A stretch of DNA of 64,000 bases, taken from Plumapathes pennacea (lineage: Eukaryota > Cnidaria > Anthozoa > Antipatharia > Myriopathidae). Each line of letters opens with the position of its first letter. Within the stretch, counting starts at the first letter, position 1. The translations under genes and the position numbers were made by a program. The stretch lies in contig OZ038469.1 in the NCBI GenBank assembly GCA_964036295.1, positions 15,867,591-15,931,590 on the forward strand, written 5' to 3'. This document shows, piece after piece, positions 10,267 to 49,020 of this stretch. The notes beneath the pieces are model-generated. The model ran no database searches and was not told where the DNA came from. It was given only the letters and a program-made list of their open reading frames with translations.

Positions 10267-10983
10267 TAAGGATGGTTACCCCCTCCTGCAGTCTGATTAC
10301 ATTATGTCAGCGGTCGCCCCTCAACAGTAATAACTGACAGACAAAAGTGCAGTGATAAATAAACGTCACATCGGAGTGAAATAGCGTGTACGAAGAAAGA
10401 CGTAAAGTATAAAATATCCTAAAGCGTTTTATTTGAAACGTGCATACAATACTCTTTTATAGAAAATTAGCGCTTCGTGTAAATTTAGTATAAAATGTAA
10501 CTAAAATCAACGTGAATCAGAGAAAAATATCGCGGAGGGGAGAGGGGAGGGTCCATCAATACTCGGTTGCTGGTCCCCATTCCCCCAAGGGTCTGAAGTT
10601 GCTGGTCCTCATTCCCCCAAGGTTCTGAGGTTTGCTGGTCCCCATTCTCCCAAGGAGCCCGAGGTTGCTGGTCCCCATTCCCCCAAGGGTCTGAGGTTGC
10701 TGGTTCCCATTCCCCCAAGGGGCTTAAGGTTGCTGGTCCCCATTCCCCCGAGGGGTCTGAGGTGAACCTCTGCGGGAAGCTGGTAATGAGTCATTCACAA
10801 ATCATCCATTTTTTATTTACATTTTGGAGCGATGCTACCTGACACGAACACAGAAAACGACAACTAGAAAGAAACCATAGCAACGCGAAAATTACCGCTG
10901 CTTCACGTTTGGTTAGTTATTAATACAGTTGGGCGACCGCTGACATAATATAATCAGACTGCGGGAGGGGGTAACCATCCTTA
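10267..10983. mobile_element. Long inverted-repeat element, about 720 bp, carrying a minisatellite
   Basis: The left arm (from 10267: TAAGGATGGTTACCCCCTCC, then GCAGTCTGATTA and TATGTCAGCGGTCGCCC) recurs as reverse complement at 10928-10983. The arms are roughly 55 bp with a few mismatches. The interior has no convincing reading frame but holds six copies of a 32-33-bp minisatellite. A non-autonomous DNA transposon is the likeliest origin; the superfamily was not recognised. Confidence 0.75.
10564..10763 (+). repeat. Minisatellite, 32-33 bp x 6
   Basis: Six tandem units share the core TTGCTGGTCCCCATTCCCCC followed by AAGG and a variable GTCTGAGG. It lies inside the inverted-repeat element. 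Confidence 0.9.
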
Positions 10984-11189
10984 CGTGGAAATTCGATTCC
11001 CAAAATAAACAGCATTCATTTTCCTGGGGCGATCCAATCTCGTGCCCAGACTTTTCCGCTGGCCTATCGGTCATGACGTCACGGTCCTGTGCGCGAAGCG
11101 ATGCGCAGTCGTATTGGGCGGTATTTTTGAGTCGTGTGTCGTAAAAGTAATCGACAACATCACAAGAGGCTTGCCGCCTGCCGGCTGCA

Positions 11190-12576
11190 ATGCCCCCGAA
11201 ACGCAAAAGACGTGGCAGACAGAAAAGGCTTCATGACGAACAAGGTTACTTGTGTCTGTTGGTCGTAACTTGCTTGATATTTTTGTGTTCTAAATGTGAA
11301 ATTACAACGTTGTATGTTTAGTCGAAGGTATAAAATAGTTGCGACGGCTGATCTAAAAGGTCTATCTGATAACTAATTTCACGATTGACTGTTAGATAAA
11401 GTTGTGAACTGTACCTTTATACCGGATGTTTACGCGCTTAGTGTTCACATAACATAGCTTTCTCTGGGTTTGTATTTCGGTATTTTTTAGTTCAGTCGTT
11501 CATACGTTTCCCAAGTAGATATTACAAAAGCACTTCCCAGAATTTTACGGGGGTCCCGCTAGTTGTTATTAAGATCAGTAGGATCAAGTAACTTATGGTC
11601 CTGTTTTTAGAGTAACTTTTGTTTTGTTGAACAGATGACACCGAGTCTGAATCTGGAAAACTGTCCGAAACTCAAGAAGTAGCAAGGCGATTGTCAAGAG
11701 CACGCTTGGTAAGCCAGTTATTGATGGTCTTCAATTAATAGTACCTGGAGATTCAGAAACATACAAAGACATTGTGGCCATGTAGATGCTTCATTCATTA
11801 AACTTAATTCATTTCCTCTTTAAATCACCAAGCTCCCATCCTTGGAGACCCAGGGGCAGATCATGGGACGGCGGTGAAAAGAACATCTGCCCCTCAGTCT
11901 CCAAGGATGCCAAGCTCCCAACATCAGATGTAACTTTCAGCTCATACATGTACAGAATATGGGTCTTTGTTTAGTAATAAAATTGTGAACTGCTTTTACA
12001 GGGCAAAGAAAACTCTTCCAAGGTCTTGAACACCCCCGTACTAACTCAGAGAGAGAGCGAGGATTCTTATGATGCAGACTCGGAACCAGATGGAAACAAT
12101 CAGCCAATGCTAACAGACCAGCATTTGCGATCACAGTCACAGGAAGATCATGACAGAGTACCAAGCTTCCACAGTGACCACTCCACACCCTGTGTCCAGG
12201 TCGCAGGAGGCTGGTCTCCCTTGCCCTTCTCACCAGTCGGAGCTCCCCAGCCCCCACTCCCCTTTGACACTTCCCAGAGATCAATCTCTGCCTCATCCTC
12301 TGTGGTATCTCCAAGAAAAAGAAAGCCTGACATTGGTTTTTTTGACATTCCTTTTACTAAGCCGAGAAAAACAAAGAAGAGAAAGGCAGCCGTTGCACAG
12401 GTGAATAATGTTCTGGGATACTGTTGGTAGTTGCATGTGTTGACTTTTGCTGCCTTGGTATAATCTTCTGTGATGTATGTCTCTTGATAGTACAGTACAC
12501 AGAAATAATAATAATAATAATAATTATAATAATTATAATAATTATAATAGTAATAATAATAATAGTAATAGTAATA

Positions 12577-12640
<64 letters not shown>

Positions 12641-12926
12641 AATTCTTTATACAGCTGGCCTGTGGAACATGTGATTTTCAATAGGGCACTGTTTGCATAA
12701 AAAGTATAATAATAGAGTAAAAAAGAAAAATATTTTATATTATATAAAAAACATGACAAAAAATACATGACAACATGTATAGGATAGTATTGAGGCATGC
12801 AAGCTCAGGTTTCCAATCTCCACTAACATGTTGTTCTTTCCTTTTCAGAAAACAGAGCTAGATGAACTGGAAGAGATGCGTATCCACTTCATGGAAATCG
12901 AAAAACAAGAACTTTTTGTAGAATGA
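11190..12926 (+). CDS. CDCA5: Sororin (CDCA5) homologue, cohesin protector
   Basis: Sororin binds PDS5 on replicated chromatin, blocks WAPL and so protects sister-chromatid cohesion until mitosis. Four exons (11190-11244, 11635-11708, 12002-12400, 12849-12926) join in phase to give 201 residues. The last exon encodes the C-terminal sororin signature: KTELDELEEMRIHFMEIEKQ and then ELFVE before the stop, resembling the vertebrate KTELDEW...F..LVE ending. A KEN box, the APC/C degron found in sororin, starts exon 3 (GKENSS). The N-terminus is very basic (MPPKRKRRGRQKR), and a basic stretch PRKTKKRK precedes the last exon. The middle is Ser/Pro-rich with SP and TP sites expected for CDK control. 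The vertebrate FGF motif is not exact; GFFDIPF sits in a similar place. Vertebrate sororin is somewhat longer (about 250). Confidence 0.78.
11828..11921. repeat. Hairpin flanked by an 11-bp direct repeat, sororin intron 2
   Basis: CCTTGGAGACCCAGGGGCAG and its near complement CTGCCCCTCAGTCTCCAAGG face each other across about 25 bp. The word CCAAGCTCCCA occurs at both edges (11828 and 11911) like a target duplication. It is probably a small non-autonomous insertion. Confidence 0.65.
12505..12640 (+). repeat. (AAT)n microsatellite, interrupted
   Basis: About 135 bp of AAT/ATA triplets with TTATAATAA and AGTAATA interruptions lie in sororin intron 3. Confidence 0.95.
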
Positions 12927-12964
12927 TGTATAATATAAATTATGCTGTACCCTATTTATAGACC

Positions 12965-13111
12965 TGGGCCCGGTTGTTCAAAGAGTGGATAACGCTATCC
13001 ACAGGATAATCCTTATCCTCTCGACTGAAGTAAGCTTAATGGTTAATTCTATCCACTGGATAGCGACTTATCCGGCGAATAGCGCTATACACTCTTTGAA
13101 CAACCGGGCCC
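12965..13111. mobile_element. MITE with 22-bp inverted ends (CCGGTTGTTCAAAG family)
   Basis: GGGCCCGGTTGTTCAAAGAG at the left end is complemented at the right end (CACTCTTTGAACAACCGGGCC). The element is 147 bp. A diverged left-end relative (ACCCGGTTGTTCAAAGCATG) is at 38293-38340. It lies between the convergent sororin and NXPE genes. Confidence 0.82.
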
Positions 13112-13323
13112 TGATGTACAGATGTAAAGTCACAAGCACAGATTATAACAACAATGTTGTGGTTGAGAATCTTAACCTTATAGCTCCTGAGCCTTTTGAT
13201 TATTAAGTAAATTCTCTTGACTTTTTTCTAGGAATTAAAAAGAGAGAGAATTCGTCAATCCATCAGTTTTCATCCTACTTTTTCATACTGTTTGATATAT
13301 TTATGGTGCTATAATAGTTATAA

Positions 13324-13347
13324 AATAAAATTGTTAATACAAATAAA
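13324..13347 (+). terminator. Two AATAAA poly(A) signals for sororin
   Basis: AATAAA occurs at 13324-13329 and 13342-13347, about 400 bp after the sororin stop and only 28-51 bp before the stop codon of the convergent NXPE gene, so the two 3' UTRs probably overlap. Confidence 0.5.
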
Positions 13348-13374
13348 GTGTTAATATACAACACTCTTTTTCTC

Positions 13375-16300
13375 CTAGTCCATACAAACTTTGAATCTTT
13401 CTTTCCTAAATTCGGCAGGGTCTACTTTGTGCCGCTCCAGCATCTGTTCCACACTCGCAAACACGTGGTCCGGGTAGTGCACGAAATCCTCAGTACTGCC
13501 TGGGTACGAGTCGGTCAGCGGATACACATCAATGACATCATACTCTGCTTGGCACATAACCGATGTGGCAAAAACGCTGAACAGGTAAACGCGCTGAGAT
13601 GGAGGAAAAAAGCAGCCTCAGTGTGGGTACACACACAGTCACCGAATGCTGTGATTTGATAGTGCGTTATTGCATATTTTGAAACCCAGCCGAACACAAC
13701 CTCTTTCCCAGACTCTTCATTCCGGCGCCAGGAGATGAAAGAGCCTGGGAACGAGGTTGAGCCGAACGAAGCCCAGTGCGTCTTGTTCTGCTGCACAGCT
13801 TTACCATCTTACCTGCGAGGTGAAAAATCTCCAATTGGTGCTGTTAAGTTTTGTTGCCTTTTCCTTGCGTGGAGCTGTATTGGTTTTCCAAATCACTTTT
13901 GCCTTGAACTTAGGGATCTCATTTTCCATAAAAATTCTTTCTCGTTCCTTCAGCATGCTCGCAACATCGTGAATAAGCGTTTGGTAAGTACTAAAATTTA
14001 CACTGATTGGGAAATGAAGTCCAATGTTGAGAAGGAGAACACTGGCTGGATTGTCCATGGACGGATTACGGAGGACTTCGCGGATGTTTTCGATTACTCT
14101 TGAACCTTTGAAGTCCAGGTTGTCGTCTCTGTCTTTCTCTGCCTGTTCATTTCCAACGGGATATATCCAGTTATAACTTGCTTTACATCCCGCATAAAGC
14201 GGCCACCTGCACAGAGCTCGCGAGCTCACAGACCAGAAAAACCTCAAAGCCAGGGAGTCACCGAATGACCAGAGTGTTCCAGTCGATGACATCCAGCCCG
14301 GATCCGTCCACTGGTGTGAGTCTAATAAGAGACCGTATCACAAATTGGAGATTTTAGATTAAATGAATTGGTGTCAGTTTGACCTATTTGTCAACTTATA
14401 TTGACCATGTTTTGACTGCATCATTGCTGTTGTCTAGCATCTCTTAACAAAAAAGTATTTGCTAATATTCATCGATCTGCATCGGTTTAATAGCAGAGTT
14501 GACATGCATGGTTCAGTGCAATGAATTATTATTTTTATTTGTCGCAAAATAAGGTCTATTGCTATGGAAACATGGATATTAGACCCTTAAATACTTTGAT
14601 CAAATGCAAAATCCATAATTGTGGCACAGAACTTATTTTTATGCATGTCAACTCTGCACTGAGTGATTTTCAGGTCAAACCAATGAACAGTTTGCAAAGA
14701 AATCCTTTTTACAAGGTTGTAAGCTGGACTTTGTTTAGTACACCAATGATCACTGACCCGGCTTGAATATCTGCTGTGGAACCGTACAATACAAGCACTG
14801 TATGCAAACATACCACCACTAGATGTTGACTGTATCGTTAACCAAACCACAAATCATGGAAAGGACAACTTACGGTGTAGATATGGCTTCCATGTATTAT
14901 CTACCCAGCGACCAAAACCGTCCCATAAAAAGTGGCATGCGTTTTGGCACGGCATATGTTCGAGGCCCAGTTTGTCTGGTGAAGAATGATAAATAGAACC
15001 ATTTTATAGTAACAGTGGGATTTTAGAACCACACAAGTAGATACAAGAAAGAATATTTTTCTAACAATAATAATAATAATAAGCCTCATCTAAACACGCA
15101 GGAAGTTGAGAGAACACGAGAGTAGCGTGGGAAACCACGAGGCTGCCGAGTGGTTTCCCTTGCTACTCTAGTGTTCTCACAACGTTCCACTTACTCATCT
15201 CCATACCTTCAATTGCAATGCTCAAACTACTTGGTCTGATTTTGATATCCAGGCTTGTACCATTGTTGAAATATTGCAAAAGGTAGTCATCGAGAGGACC
15301 CAGCAGACCCTCTTTTTGATATTTTCCTTGCGCATTTCCTGTGGGAATAAAAAAATACACGTTCTTTGCATCTGGATACAGGCGCAATTAAATTCTCGCT
15401 TGCTACTATCAATGCGTCGAGTTATATTTGTGACGGAAGTCAAGAAAAGTGTAACTACACCAGTCAATTGTAACCCCCATCTCGGGGAATGGTGGGGCAT
15501 TTTTTCGTATTTGAAAGGTGTTTAAGCCCGAAGGGGTGGGGGATTTTCTCTTCATGATTCCCGACCTGCGGAGGTGGGGCTCAAGGTGGGAGATTTGACC
15601 AAAAATATGATGCAGTGCGGCCTCGTCCAGTTCGACCACGCGGTTCGTTCATGAGAGAAGTTTCTGTGCAAAGCCTCTTGTAAGATTTTGCCAAATTTTT
15701 GGCCCCACAATGTGGGGGATTTGTCAGCACATTATGTCCCATGGGGTGGAGGAATAGTCGATTATTGCAACAAAGAAAATCGATGTCCCCACTATTCCCC
15801 GAGGTGGGGGGGTGGGGGTTACAATTGACTGGTGCATAAAAAGCACTGATTGCCGGTTGTACTTTCCCACACTATTTTATTTTATTTTATTTTTTATTTT
15901 TTTGTTATTGGCTTAATTTCCTTCGTAAAATAATTAAGGCAGGCAACAAGTTAAAAAGCAACGACAAATAATGCAATACCATCAACGAGCCTGACAAGGC
16001 TGAGCTCACCGAGAATAAACCAATCCCTGGGAGGGTCCCTCAATCCATCACACAAGCTGTAATCCAGAATAATTTCCACTTTGTAAACTCCGGGCTCAAT
16101 AATGAGGAACAAAGCTTCGTATGAACCATTATTGTGGTCGAACACAGTAGCTGCCAGGGAAGAAGGACCTCTCAAATACACCCGCCACCAGTCTCCACCG
16201 ATAGTCTTTGCCCTGCCGTCCGCAGTCCTGGACTGGATCAAGAACTTGGAGAATTCCCCCGCTGGACGGATGTTCCAAAATGAAATAGTGCTAGCTGCCG

Positions 16301-16793
16301 CGTTGCTTCTGTTTTGTTTACCCCAGCCTGGTTTGGTCTGTCCCCACCCCATATGACCCCAACAAGGTCTAAGTAAGCTTTCCCAGTCCAAGCGATGACG
16401 CCGTTGACGAAACCATTCACGTCGAAACTGTAGAACGCCTTGTGTATCTACGTTTTCAGTTGTCCATTGGGAACTATTCTCAAAAGGCTGCTCCGTGCTA
16501 TCTGTAGATCCCGCTTGGTCGTCTTTCGCCAACACTTCTGTAGAGCCCCACTCCCCAAAGCGTTCTTTATACTTCCTGGAAAGTCTAACGAAGAGTGTTC
16601 TTGGAAATGTGTTCACCACTCCATGGTCTCCATAGTACTTAGTTACTCTGGATGGCTCGACTGGGTTTGTGTAGCTCTGCACATCGTCAGTCCAATAATT
16701 ATATCGAAGCAACAGATAGAGTACCACGCAGGCGAAGAGATTAAATGTTAGCACCGTGCGACTTGGGTTGTTTAGTTTTTGTCGCAGTGACAT
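13375..16793 (-). CDS. NXPE family PC-esterase (neurexophilin and PC-esterase domain protein)
   Basis: Four exons (16010-16793, 15195-15338, 13813-14321, 13375-13593) join with phases 1, 1, 0 into 551 residues, the usual NXPE length. A short cytoplasmic N-terminus is followed by a signal-anchor helix (residues about 13-32, TVLTFNLFACVVLYLLLRY), so a type II Golgi or secreted protein is expected. The neurexophilin-like half has GGDWWRVYLRGP and VFDHNNGSYEALF. The C-terminal PC-esterase domain has the nucleophile motif LWSFGDSLALR and the late Asp/His segment DVIDVYPLTDSYPG...DFVHYPDHVF, which supplies the other expected catalytic residues. The family is expanded in cnidarians and its substrates are mostly unknown, so I give no member number. 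Introns 1 and 2 hold inverted-repeat elements. Confidence 0.88.
15110..15180. repeat. Palindromic hairpin next to an NXPE splice donor
   Basis: GAGAACACGAGAGTAGCGTG and GGGAAACCAC pair with TGGTTTCCC and TTGCTACTCTAGTGTTCTC around a 12-bp centre. It lies in intron 2, starting 15 bp past the exon 2 donor, and could sequester that donor in RNA. Confidence 0.7.
15459..15834. mobile_element. MITE, about 376 bp, ends ACCAGTCAATTGTAACCCCC
   Basis: The left end ACCAGTCAATTGTAACCCCC plus CATCTCGGGGAAT is matched in inverse at 15790-15834 (ATTCCCCGAGGTGGG, GGGGTTACAATTGACTGGT). There is no coding capacity. It lies in NXPE intron 1. Confidence 0.82.
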
Positions 16794-18313
16794 TTTGCAT
16801 TCTCCAGTTGGAAGTGTCTTTATACTGGGGTGGTTACTGTTGTTATAGACATATAGGGTACCCGTGTCCCTCCCAAATGGCCTGGTTTCAACTTCGTTGC
16901 AGTGACCTTAGATCCCAATTGCGACCAGTGTCTTGCTGATCAAACATGTTGTTAGTTAAAGTTGGCAGTGACAGCTAATATGCTAATATAAATCATAGTA
17001 TGCTAATATAAATAAGCTAATTAGAGACCAAGTGAAGTATTTTCAAGTATGTAAAATCGTAACTATTAGCTGTCCATGGCTGCTATTACTTGGACTCACA
17101 ATTTTTTTTTTTTTTTTTTTTTTTTTTTGGTAGATCAAGGGGTAATGCCCGCTATCACCGTGGCCTTTGTGCCCTATTCTGTAGCTTCAGTTTACCAGCA
17201 CAATGTGCAGTATTCTGATTATTTTTAAATATGGTTTTAACGAGAACTTACAGTGGAATTACGAGAAAATCATATCTTTCAGCCGCACGCAAGTGTTGCG
17301 ACGCCATATAGGAGCGATATACGAAGGATAATGCACTTGCTCCATTTTCCAAATATTTCCTTGCTTAGACTGGTTGAAAATTTTATTTATACTTATATTT
17401 TTTGACTGTTGATACATGGCCGAGAAGGCCGATGACAGATTTGAATTAAAAAAGAAAGAGCTTCATACATAACCCGCATATCCTTACAATGTTTGAATCC
17501 AAAAACCGCAAAAATACAAAACCAGCGAACACACAGCGGGGGAAAAGAACTTTTCGCCGGAGACAATCCAATCCAGCCAACGCATTTGACCTTCAGCCGT
17601 GGTATGTAAGAGCTCAGGAATTTCAAGAAAGATCAGTGTCACAGTTTGAAGTGCAGCTTTGTCTTACCTCGGTCCAGCCAGTAGACTGTAATTCAAAATC
17701 TGGTAGGACGGTTTTCCCGCTCCAGCGCTGCTAAAATCACCTTTATTAGTGAAGAAGAGCCCACTACCTGTGAGAATCAATTTCCGGCACGCGAAAATAT
17801 TTAACCTTGACAGCTTACTGGTCAACTAACGCATTGATGCGTGTTATACGAGGACCTGTTTATACTAAAATGACCCGGATACCTGTCAAATGAACGGTTT
17901 CAAGGCTAATTGTACAAGCTCCTGCTGGTATTTGTCTACATATATTTAAGGCATGACTAGATCTGGTTGCAAGTCTCAAACAACCATCAATTTGAATAGA
18001 CTGTTTTTCGCCTAGAACCCACTGGCTGTTGAGAGCGAGAACCTGAAAAGTTTAATTAATCCACCTTTCAGTAAAACCATTGCCTAATAAATTGTGGTGC
18101 AACCCTTTGGTATCCACTTGAAACCGAGGTAAGTTAATTAAAAATGCTGGAATGCGTAAAGTGCAGACAGAAAACCTGGAATGACCGGGAAAGAATGAGA
18201 CTAGAAAGAATTACCCACAATGCTGTGCACGACTCAGCGCGGGAAAAAGAAAATGGCGGACTTGTCAAATTGAATGTTCAACGGTGGTGTTGTAGATTTC
18301 CAAAACACGGAGA
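16794..18313. other. Divergent spacer between NXPE gene and KNTC1
   Basis: This 1.5-kb region contains a T28 tract (17102-17129), a 13-bp direct repeat TGCTAATATAAAT near 16980-17010 and otherwise unique AT-rich sequence. It must include the 5' UTRs and promoters of both flanking genes. Short open frames at 17393-17734 and 18144-18458 have no recognisable protein character. Confidence 0.55.
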
Positions 18314-45628
<27,315 letters not shown>

Positions 45629-45629
<1 letters not shown>

Positions 45630-45826
45630 GCCGTTCACTCCCAAACTCATAATGTAGAAATTCTCCCGATTATTTAAGAGAAAATATATGAGTAATCTGG
45701 TAAGAATCATTGATAGTTTAGTCAGCTTTGTCTGAATCCAAATTCTCCATACTGTGTGAAATATATGTCTGCGAGAGATTGAAAGAGAAAATTGAAGTTG
45801 ATCACTCTTGAGAGTTACAGGGATAA
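45629..45826 (+). mobile_element. CACTCCCAA MITE family copy at the KNTC1 stop codon
   Basis: The element begins AGCCGTTCACTCCCAAACTC, overlapping or abutting the TAA stop at 45627-45629, and ends GATCACTCTTGAGAGTTACA. It therefore forms the first 200 bp of the KNTC1 3' UTR. Confidence 0.78.
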
Positions 45827-45963
45827 CGACTCGCCACCATCTCCCAAAAGCGCTGAAACGTTCGAGCTCCTGAGTTTAGAGTCCATTTCTTTCTGACAAA
45901 ATAATGGTTCACAAGGTTAGTTTGTACAGGAGAACTCTGAGTTGTAATGCAATCTGAACTGAA

Positions 45964-45969
45964 AATAAA
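45964..45969 (+). terminator. AATAAA poly(A) signal for KNTC1
   Basis: A canonical hexamer 335 bp after the stop codon and before the satellite array. It is the first AATAAA downstream of the gene on this strand. Confidence 0.6.
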
Positions 45970-46139
45970 CGAACTGAACTAACTGTGTTGCTAATTATGA
46001 GTACGTTGAGTATAAATATCTAAATTTAGGAGGAGTAAAAGTAAACAGTGAAGTATCTTTATTTATACACAGTAAGTACATAGTAAGTAGTTTAACATAG
46101 CTTGCACAAAGGAGACTCAAGTTTTACGTTATTTTTCTC

Positions 46140-48430
46140 CTATATCTCATCAACGGCTGAAATAAAATATGACAAACGTATTCTAAAAAGTCTCGTTATA
46201 GTCCTAGGAACGTTTCCTGGAAGTTTCGAAAGTTTTCAATTTTTGGCCAAAATCGGCCATTTTTGACAAAAACAATGGACTATAGCCTTAGTATGTTTCA
46301 AGAAATGGTCATTTTTGGGCTAGTCTCAGAATCGCATAATATGTTAAGGAATCATTCCAAGGACTATAACGACGATTTTAATCTATAATGTTTGATATTT
46401 TATTTAACAGATCCCCAGAAATTAGAGCAAAATCATCGACTAAAATGTCACACTTTAAACAAAGGAGCCTAATTTGATCAAATTTGTTGTTATATCTCGT
46501 CAACGGCTGAAGATGGATAAAGCAAATGTATTGTAGAAAGTCTTCTTATAATCCAAGGAAAGTTTCCTGAAAGTTTCAAGAGTTTTCAACTTTTGGCCAA
46601 AATCGGCAAAAAACCCTGTGCTATAGCCTTAGTATTTTGTCAAAATTCCAAGATTTTTCAACCATCTCAGAATCGCATCAAATTTTCAGGAAACATTGCC
46701 TGGACTACGCCGACGGTTTTTGCATAGTTTTTGTAAACTTTTAGCGCGCGCGTCGTGAGAAATTAGAGCAAATTACAGCAAATCATGCACTAATTAATTC
46801 ATCACACCTTTGGAGTTAAGCTGCTATATCTCGGCAACGGATCAAGATAGATATAGCAAATGTATTGCAAAAAGTCTTGTTATAGTCCAAGGAAGTTTTC
46901 TGAAAGTTTCAAGAGTTTTCAACTTTTGGCCAAAATCGGCAAAAAACCCTGTGCTATAGCCTTAGTATTTTGTCAAAATTCCAAGATTTTTCAACCATCT
47001 CAGAATCGCATCAAATTTTCAGGAAACATTGCCTGGACTACGCCGACGGTTTTTGCATAGTTTTTGTAAACTTTTAGCGCGCGCGTCGTGAGAAATTAGA
47101 GCAAATTACAGCAAATCATGCACTAATTAATTCATCACACCTTTGGAGTTAAGCTGCTATATCTCGGCAACGGATCAAGATAGATATAGCAAATGTATTG
47201 CAAAAAGTCTTGTTATAGTCCAAGGAAGGTTTCCTGAAAGTTTCAAGAGTTTTCAACTTTTGGCCAAAATCGGCAAAAAACCCTGTGCTATAGCCTTAGT
47301 ATTTTGTCAAAATTCCAAGATTTTTCAACCATCTCAGAATCGCATCAAATTTTCAGGAAACATTGCCTGGACTACGCCGACGGTTTTTGCATAGTTTTTG
47401 TAAACTTTTAGCGCGCGCGTCGTGAGAAATTAGAGCAAACTACAGCAAATCATGCACTAATTAATTCATCACACCTTTGGAGTTAAGCTGCTATATCTCG
47501 GCAACGGATCAAGATAGATAAAACAAATGTATTGCAAAAAGTCTTGTTATAGTCCAAGGAAGGTTTCCTGAAAGTTTCAAGAGTTTTCAACTTTTGGCCA
47601 AAATCGGCAAAAAACCCTGTGCTATAGCCTTAGTATTTTGTCAAAATTCCAAGATTTTTCAACCATCTCAGAATCGCATCAAATTTTCAGGAAACATTGC
47701 CTGGACTACGCCGACGGTTTTTGCATAGTTTTTGTAAACTTTTAGCGCGCGCGTCGTGAGAAATTAGAGCAAATTACAGCAAATCATGCACTAATTAATT
47801 CATCACACCTTTGGAGTTAAGCTGCTATATCTCGGCAACGGATCAAGATAGATAAAGCAAATGTATTGCAAAAAGTCTTGTTATAGTCCAAGGAAGGTTT
47901 CCTGAAAGTTTCAAGAGTTTTCAACTTTTGGCCAAAATCGGCAAAAAACCCTGTGCTATAGCCTTAGTATTTTGTGAAAATTCCAATATTTTTGACCATA
48001 TCAGAATCGCATGAAACTTTCAGGAATCGTTCCTGGGACTATGCCGACGTTTTCTGCATAGTTTTTGTAAACTTTTAGCCTGCGCGTCGTGAGAAATTAG
48101 AGCAAATTAGAGCAAATCAGCGACTAATTAAAACATCACACCTTTCAAAGTTTTAAGCGGCTTTGCTGCTATATCTCGCCAACGGATGAAGATACATAAA
48201 GCAAATGTACTGCGGAAAGTCTTCTTATTGTCCCAGGAAGGTTTCCTAGAAGTTCCAAGAGTTTTCATTTTTTGGCCAAAATCGGCAAAAAACCATGGCC
48301 TTAGTATTTTGTGAAAATACGGTCATTTTTTAACCATCTCAGAATCGCATGAAACGTTCAGGAAACCTTCCTGGGACTATGCCGACGGAGGTGGAGGGGT
48401 TTCCTCATAATGTTGAGAATTTTAAATTTT
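46140..48430 (+). repeat. Satellite array, about 333-bp period, seven units
   Basis: Units start at the word TATATCTCG(G/T)CAACGG near 46140, 46490, 46824, 47157, 47491, 47824 and 48169 (spacings 350, 334, 333, 334, 333, 345). The four central units are nearly identical, while the outer ones are diverged and the last breaks off around 48400-48430. Every unit contains the dyad AGTCCAAGGAAGGTTTCCTG ... CAGGAAACATTGCCTGGACT about 95 bp apart, plus TTTTGGCCAAAA. Open frames of 66-83 codons recur with the period and are not considered genes. Confidence 0.93.
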
Positions 48431-48577
48431 TGGCCAAAATGTGCTCCCGATTGCCCGATTTTCATTCCCGATTGCATACTTTAATTTTTTTGCTGCGGCA
48501 GGGTCTGGGTCGGGAGTCAACCGGACATGCGCACTCGGCACTATAAAAAGCTTAACAAATAACAATTCTTTATGTTG

Positions 48578-48583
48578 TTTATT
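48578..48583 (-). terminator. AATAAA poly(A) signal for the coiled-coil gene
   Basis: TTTATT on the plus strand, 438 bp past the minus-strand stop at 49021 and just outside the satellite array. Confidence 0.5.
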
Positions 48584-49020
48584 GTAAAAATATAGCCTGT
48601 GGGTACACAGTTTGCCGTTCCTAAATCTCCAATAAATAATTAAACAAGTTCAATATACAAAATATTTACACGCATGACGGCGTACATTCGTTTTAAAAAA
48701 TAAAGTAGTGCCTTTTGCCATTAAATATCACTAAACGCTTCCCCTTATAATTAATATACCTTGTCTGATAAGCCTATTTTGACTGTAATACGTTCGCCTT
48801 GGCTTGGCGAGTTCGGGGTAACTGTAAAAAAACATTTTAAGATTCTTCAAAATATTTCTTAATCACTTTCAAGATTCTTGGAATTTTCACAGATCGTCAC
48901 GTTCGTTGCTGGTTGCTGTTGTTGGTTTCGGTCAATGGCACACTTCAAGCCCATGATGAGATTTTGCGTGTTACGCGCTGAGTGAAGCCCGAAAAAGGTT
49001 CTCACACAAACAACAGCTGA

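Larger units (their letters stand above)
10019..11189. promoter_or_regulatory. Divergent spacer between TMEM179 copy B and sororin, with an inverted-repeat element
   Basis: The 1.17-kb region must contain the promoters of both flanking genes. It holds a short (CAA)n run at 10127-10144 and an inverted-repeat element at 10267-10983, described separately. The bases left between start codons and element are about 250 and 200 bp. No TATA box was identified. Confidence 0.5.

Noticed and set aside
12424-12684. Open frames of poly-Ile, poly-Asn and poly-Tyr
   Set aside because: Translation of the (AAT)n microsatellite in a sororin intron.
13348-13659. 103-residue plus-strand open frame
   Set aside because: Antisense shadow of the last NXPE exon, which has clear homology on the other strand.
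17489-17734. 81-residue basic open frame upstream of KNTC1
   Set aside because: No recognisable domain and it does not connect in phase to KNTC1, whose start is well defined by its N-terminal motif.
46860-47394. Repeated 66-83-codon open frames in the satellite
   Set aside because: They recur with the 333-bp period, start at different places and lack any coding signature.
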